DNA of 7,531 nucleotides from an uncultured Clostridia bacterium (lineage in GTDB: Bacteria; Bacillota; Clostridia; Christensenellales; UBA1242): the NCBI GenBank assembly GCA_947631485.1, contig CANRLJ010000038.1:1-7531 (forward strand). The letters run 5' to 3'. Positions within the stretch are counted from its first letter, which is position 1. Each line of letters starts with the position of its first letter. Of the stretch, positions 4,226 through 7,531 are shown piece by piece. A model generated the notes under the pieces. It had not been told where the DNA came from and searched no databases. It saw only the letters and a program-made list of their open reading frames with translations. A program made the position numbers and the translations under genes.

Positions 4226-5764
4226 ATGAAAAGCACAAGTTCTCGTTTGGGCTACAGCGCCTTGATACTGCTTGCCAGCGGTTTTGTATGCAAAGTCCTT
4301 GGGGCGTTGTTCAGGCTTCCGCTGACAAATTTTCTTGGAATTGAGGGGATTGGTGTGTTTCAACTTGTCATGTCGCTGTATTCTTTTGCGCTTGTGCTGA
4401 CGTGTGGGGGTGTCAGTGTGAGCCTTTCAAAACTCATAGGCACGGCGCGTGCAAAAGGGGAATATCAAAAAATTAAGGGCTACCTTTTGCAATCAATTCT
4501 TGTTGGGGTTGGAATTGGGCTTTTGCTTGGAATATTGTTTCTTCTTTTGGGAAATGTAATTTCTTCCCTGCAAGGAATTCAAGCAAGGGAAAGTTATTTG
4601 TTGTTTGTTTTGCTGTTGCCACTTGGGGCTGGAATTGCCGCGTTTAGAGGCTTCTTTCAGGGCTTTGAAAACATGTTGCCAACTGCCGTAAGTCAGGTGG
4701 TGGAACAGACCGTCAAATTTGCCCTTGGGCTTTTGTTTGCCTTCTATTTTGGCAGATTTGGTGCGTCAAGTGGCGTGTTTGGTGCTTTTTTGGGGATTGT
4801 GCTGAGTGAAGTTGTGGCATTTGCCTACATCTATGCCTATTATTTTTTGAAGAGAAATAAAATCCAAAATCTTGATTCCTATGTCTTCACAAGCGAGGTG
4901 AGGCAAGACTTTAACAGGGCAAATTTTTTGCTTATGTTTTCGGCGTCAATAATTCCGCTCACAAATGCCTTTGACGCCATGTTTATTGTGCCAAGGCTGT
5001 GTCTGGCGGGCTTTGACAGGGTGGCGGCAACCCAACTTTATGGCTTGCAGACCGGCGTTGTTGGGGCAGTGTTGAATTTTCCTCTGATAATTTCGATGGC
5101 GGTGACCACGGCACTGCTTCCAAACATATCCTATGCAATTTCGCGAGGTGTAGGAGGAAAGCACATCATCGAACAAGGCCTGAAGATTTTGCTTTTTTTG
5201 ATTCTTCCCACAACTTTTGGCATGGTGGCAATATCCAAAGGGCTGCTGCCACTGATATACAAAAATTTGAACAAACAACTGCTTGAAAAGGCGTTTCAAC
5301 TTATGATTTTTGGTGGATTTTCTGTGATTTTTACTGCTTTTCAGCAGTATTTGGTCATGCTTTTGCAGGCAAATGGAGAGTTTAGATTTATTCTCCTAAG
5401 CACATTTATTGGCGGATTGATAAAAATTTTGCTGACCTTTTTTCTTTCATCGCTGCCAAACTTCAACATCTTTGCTTTGCCACTTGGAAACTTGCTGCTT
5501 TCTGCACTTGTGGCAGTTCTTGCCGTTTGGAAACTTAAAAGAAGAGTGAATTTTGTCATATCTTTCAGCGAGGCTTTCTATTTGATTTTCAGCACAGTTT
5601 GCATGTATTTTGCCGTCTATACTTTTGTGAACTGCCAATATTTCAACAAAATCCTAAATGTCACTTTTGGGGTGCTGATAGGGGTGCTTGTGTATGCCGT
5701 ATTCACGACACCATTTCTTGTTAGGCTTGGGCTTTTTGAGAGAAAAGAAAAAAAAGAGGTTTAA
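4226..5764 (+). CDS. SpoVB/YabM-like polysaccharide flippase (MOP superfamily)
   Basis: This 512-residue polytopic membrane protein is of the SpoVB/YtgP/YabM type, in the MOP superfamily that includes MurJ and Wzx. These proteins move lipid-linked sugar precursors for peptidoglycan or other surface glycans across the membrane. Hydrophobic stretches run from about residue 9 to the end, consistent with 12-14 helices. The N-terminal SGFVCKVLGALFRLPLTNFLG (18-38) and the FRGFFQGFENMLPTAVSQVVEQ region (140-161) match conserved SpoVB-family sequence. The length is usual. The start is taken as ATG 4226; its Shine-Dalgarno is poor (AAAG). The alternative TTG 4187 has none and adds 13 residues before the usual terminus. 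HU follows 39 bp downstream, as in the Bacillus/Clostridium yab region, where mazG normally lies between. That context favours a YabM-like role over a sporulation-specific one. No clear promoter was found in 4169-4225. Confidence 0.88.
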   Translation: MKSTSSRLGYSALILLASGFVCKVLGALFRLPLTNFLGIEGIGVFQLVMSLYSFALVLTCGGVSVSLSKLIGTARAKGEYQKIKGYLLQSILVGVGIGLLLGILFLLLGNVISSLQGIQARESYLLFVLLLPLGAGIAAFRGFFQGFENMLPTAVSQVVEQTVKFALGLLFAFYFGRFGASSGVFGAFLGIVLSEVVAFAYIYAYYFLKRNKIQNLDSYVFTSEVRQDFNRANFLLMFSASIIPLTNAFDAMFIVPRLCLAGFDRVAATQLYGLQTGVVGAVLNFPLIISMAVTTALLPNISYAISRGVGGKHIIEQGLKILLFLILPTTFGMVAISKGLLPLIYKNLNKQLLEKAFQLMIFGGFSVIFTAFQQYLVMLLQANGEFRFILLSTFIGGLIKILLTFFLSSLPNFNIFALPLGNLLLSALVAVLAVWKLKRRVNFVISFSEAFYLIFSTVCMYFAVYTFVNCQYFNKILNVTFGVLIGVLVYAVFTTPFLVRLGLFERKEKKEV

Positions 5765-5788
5765 ATATATTTGAAATGATAAAAATTC

Positions 5789-5794
5789 AGGAGG
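5789..5794 (+). promoter_or_regulatory. Strong ribosome binding site of the HU gene
   Basis: A consensus AGGAGG, continued as AGGAGGAGGGAG, lies 9 bases before ATG 5804. It is much stronger than that of the flippase upstream, so HU could be made in excess even from a shared transcript. Confidence 0.8.
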
Positions 5795-5803
5795 AGGGAG
5801 ACG

Positions 5804-6076
5804 ATGAACAAGTCAGAATTTTCAGAAATTTTATCAAAGAAAACAAAACTATCAAAGGAAAAGTGTGAACTCTTTTTGACACAGATGAAGGATTGTCTTT
5901 TGGAGGTGTGCTCCAAGGGTGAGGATGTGTCGATAAGAAACTTTGGAAGGTTTAGTTTACAGGAAAAGGCAAGAAGAAGATATCTCAATCCTCAAACAAA
6001 AAGAATCTACGAGGTTGAGCCGAAAAAGTATATAAATTTCAAGGGCTTTAAGAGTTTTAAATATGGCGTAAAATAA
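5804..6076 (+). CDS. HU family DNA-binding protein
   Basis: HU proteins are small dimeric nucleoid proteins that bind and bend DNA with little sequence preference. The 90-residue length is exact for the family. The N-terminal MNKSEFSEILSKKTKLSKEK (1-20) is the helical dimerisation part. VSIRNFGRFSL corresponds to the conserved VxLxGFGxF strand. The beta-arm carries RRRYLNPQTKRI, keeping the proline that intercalates into DNA. The end, INFKGFKSFKYGVK, aligns with the usual P-x-FKxGKxLKxxV. The arm and C-terminus are richer in Tyr, Phe, Arg and Lys than typical HU, so this is a divergent member. It lies 39 bp after the flippase gene and could be co-transcribed; no separate promoter was convincing. 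Its TAA stop lies at the edge of a bidirectional terminator. Confidence 0.93.
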   Translation: MNKSEFSEILSKKTKLSKEKCELFLTQMKDCLLEVCSKGEDVSIRNFGRFSLQEKARRRYLNPQTKRIYEVEPKKYINFKGFKSFKYGVK

Positions 6077-6100
6077 AAAACAGGCGTTTGCCTGTTTTTT
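6075..6100. terminator. Bidirectional Rho-independent terminator
   Basis: An 11-bp perfect stem, AAAAAACAGGC (6075-6085) with GCCTGTTTTTT (6090-6100), encloses the loop GTTT. The six Ts end the plus-strand transcript and the six As give the U-tract on the minus strand. It abuts the stops of HU (TAA 6074-6076) and asnS (minus TAG, 6103-6101), so the hairpin fills almost the whole intergenic gap. Confidence 0.9.
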
Positions 6101-7480
6101 CTAATATTTGCAGTTTTTTGGTGTCCTTGGAAATGGTATTACATCCCTTATGTTTTTCATGCCGGTCACATACATCATAAATCTGTCAAAACCCATGCCA
6201 AAGCCGCTGTGCTTTACGCTGCCAAACTTTCTTAAATTTAAGAACCACCAATAATCTTCTTCCCTCAGCCCCAATTCATGAATTCTGTCAATCAGCACAT
6301 CATATCTTTCTTCTCTTTCACTTGCGCCACAAAGTTCGCCTATGCCCGGAACAAGTAGGTCGGTGGCCTTGACGGTTTTGTTGTCGTCATTAAGACGCAT
6401 ATAAAAGGCCTTTATGTCCTTTGGATAGTTATACACAAACACCGGCCTTTTGTAGATGACTTCAGTCAGATATTTCTCGTGCTCTGTCTGTATGTCGCAG
6501 CCCCATTTGACCTTAAATTCAAAATTCTTGTTGTTTTTTGAAAGTTCTTCAATTGCAGTGTCATAGGTTATTCTTGCAAATTCGCTTTCAGCAACATTGC
6601 GCAGTTTTGCAATCAGACCTGGCTCAACAAAACTGTCAAACATTTCAAGTTCGTCCTTGCACTTTTCAAACAAGCGATTGATGACAAACTTCACCATCTC
6701 TTCCATGATGTCCATATCGTCAAAAAGTTCATAAAACGCCATTTCTGGCTCGATGTGCCAAAATTCGTTCATGTGCTTGACCGTGTTGCTGTTTTCCGCC
6801 CTAAATGATGGGCCAAAAGTGTAGATGTTTCCAAAGGCAAGGGCAAATGCTTCGCCTTCAAGTTGGCATGAAGGAGACAAAAACACCTTTCCGCCCAAAA
6901 GTTCGTCCTCAGGTTTGAGTTTTTTTCCTGAATAGATGTCTTGCGTGCTGACCCTAAACAGTTCTCCAGCGCCCTCGCAGTCTGAGGAGGTGAGGATTGG
7001 CGCGTGAACATACACAAAGCCCTTGTCGTTGAAGAATTTGTGCAGGGCAAAGGACGCCTCACTTCTAACTCTGAAAACGGCATTAAACAAATTTGTCCTT
7101 GGTCGGAGATATGCCTGCTCACGCAGAACTTCCAAGGAAGTGCGCTTCTTTTGAATTGGATAGGTTGTGTCTGTTTGAGAAAGAATCTCAACTTCTGTGG
7201 CGTCAAGTTCATATGGTTGTTTTGCCGAAGGCGTCAACTTTAAAACGCCGTGGCAGATTACACTGCTTCCGGTGTTCAGCCTTGTGACATCGGCATAGTT
7301 TGCCAATTTGTCGGCATTTAACACAACCTGCAAGCCCTTGAAGGTTGTTCCATCGTTTAAATCAACAAAGCCAAAGGTCTTCATGTCTCTGACCGATCTC
7401 ACCCAGCCGCCAACGGTGATGTTTTTGCCGTCAAAACTCTTTGGGTCGTTTGCAATCTTTAACAAATCAATCTTTTTCAT
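6101..7480 (-). CDS. asnS: Asparagine--tRNA ligase (AsnRS)
   Basis: AsnRS charges tRNA-Asn with asparagine in an ATP-dependent reaction in the cytoplasm. The 459-residue length is normal for a bacterial class IIb synthetase. An N-terminal OB-fold anticodon-binding domain shows VGGWVRSVRDMKTFGFVDLND (23-43). In the catalytic domain, ILTSSDCEGAGELFRV (162-177) and LSPSCQLEGEAFALAF (201-216) are conserved. Motif 2 is FRAENSNTVKHMNEFWHIEPEMAF (226-249) and motif 3 is GFGMGFDRFMMYVTG (426-440). The ending RDVIPFPRTPKN is typical of AsnRS and separates it from AspRS. The start is ATG 7480 because GGAG (7490-7487) lies 6 bases upstream. The frame is open upstream to the window edge, but without a start codon. 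The gene converges on HU across a shared terminator. Presence of asnS implies direct asparaginylation, at least in addition to any amidotransferase route. Confidence 0.97.
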   Translation of the reverse strand: MKKIDLLKIANDPKSFDGKNITVGGWVRSVRDMKTFGFVDLNDGTTFKGLQVVLNADKLANYADVTRLNTGSSVICHGVLKLTPSAKQPYELDATEVEILSQTDTTYPIQKKRTSLEVLREQAYLRPRTNLFNAVFRVRSEASFALHKFFNDKGFVYVHAPILTSSDCEGAGELFRVSTQDIYSGKKLKPEDELLGGKVFLSPSCQLEGEAFALAFGNIYTFGPSFRAENSNTVKHMNEFWHIEPEMAFYELFDDMDIMEEMVKFVINRLFEKCKDELEMFDSFVEPGLIAKLRNVAESEFARITYDTAIEELSKNNKNFEFKVKWGCDIQTEHEKYLTEVIYKRPVFVYNYPKDIKAFYMRLNDDNKTVKATDLLVPGIGELCGASEREERYDVLIDRIHELGLREEDYWWFLNLRKFGSVKHSGFGMGFDRFMMYVTGMKNIRDVIPFPRTPKNCKY

Positions 7481-7494
7481 ATTTTTCTCCTTTA

Positions 7495-7530
7495 TTATGG
7501 ATCCAATCTGTCTGGCCCACGGAACAAGAA
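7495..7530 (-). CDS. Possible 3' end of an upstream gene
   Basis: Only 11 codons are visible: FLFRGPDRLDP, followed by tandem TAA TAA at 7497-7492, just before the asnS Shine-Dalgarno. Double stops directly before a ribosome binding site, with plausible residue use, suggest a gene end about 14 bases upstream of asnS, which would place asnS in an operon. The piece is too short to name and could be chance. Confidence 0.3.
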   Translation of the reverse strand, partial: FLFRGPDRLDP

Positions 7531-7531
7531 C

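Noticed and set aside
4946..5299. Minus-strand open frame of 117 codons inside the flippase gene
   Set aside because: It is fully contained in the membrane protein gene and has no start signals.
5761..5803. Separate promoter for HU in the AT-rich gap
   Set aside because: GATAAA at 5778-5783 is a weak -10, and no -35 lies 16-18 bases upstream.
6769..7212. Alternative minus-strand frame of 147 codons within asnS
   Set aside because: It is on the same strand in another phase. AsnRS motifs prove the other frame, and there is no ribosome binding site.
7481..7531. T-box leader before asnS
   Set aside because: No TGGNACCGCG-like T-box sequence or terminator/antiterminator pair lies in the 51 bases available. 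The GTTCCGTGGGCC stretch does not fit, and the tandem stops suggest a coding end instead.
1..7531. CRISPR array, insertion sequence, tRNA or rRNA
   Set aside because: No regularly spaced repeats, transposase motifs, terminal inverted repeats or cloverleaf/rRNA signatures were seen.

Overview
The window looks like chromosome from a low-GC Gram-positive bacterium, most likely a member of Clostridia, perhaps an uncultured gut lineage. The signs are AT-rich DNA, sigma-A-type promoters, AGGAGG-like ribosome binding sites, short U-tailed terminators, a cysteine-rich DUF1540-like gene, and housekeeping genes that Bacillota keep near each other (tatD, rsmA, a SpoVB/YabM-type flippase, HU). TAA, TAG and TGA all end genes, so the standard bacterial code applies. 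No rRNA, tRNA, CRISPR array, transposon or prophage gene was seen.

Layout. 1-350 is the 3' end of a TatD-type nuclease gene, overlapping rsmA (347-1117, 16S rRNA dimethyladenosine transferase) by ATGA. Convergent to rsmA is a small gene with two four-cysteine DUF1540-like units (1430 down to 1119). rplI (ribosomal protein L9) follows at 1509-1955 with its own promoter. It meets a convergent 57-residue ORF (2125 down to 1952), and both end inside one CTAG. A 96-bp divergent control region (2126-2221) carries a perfect inverted repeat and two candidate promoters that start almost at the ATGs. From 2222 to 3542 there is one unrecognised gene split over two reading frames near 2637-2671. It encodes a putative globular N-terminal part, a helical middle and a Lys/Glu- then Pro-rich tail. 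A bidirectional terminator separates it from a convergent unrecognised 171-residue gene (4102 down to 3587), which has a strong extended -10 promoter. At 4226-5764 lies a SpoVB/YabM-like polysaccharide flippase, followed by an HU-family DNA-binding protein (5804-6076). A second bidirectional terminator separates HU from convergent asnS (7480 down to 6101), which has a possible upstream gene end at the window edge.

How it fits together. Most of the window is information processing (rsmA, rplI, asnS, HU) plus an envelope lipid-linked-glycan transporter. Two pairs echo the Bacillus/Clostridium yab region (tatD-rnmV-rsmA and spoVB-like-mazG-hup), but here rnmV and mazG are absent between their usual partners. 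The least explained part is 1956-4102: a tiny ORF, a frame-split Pro-tailed protein and a 171-residue protein with a Pro-containing tail. Nothing here proves a new system. The frame break at 2637-2671 and the apparently leaderless start at 2222 are the observations most worth checking.
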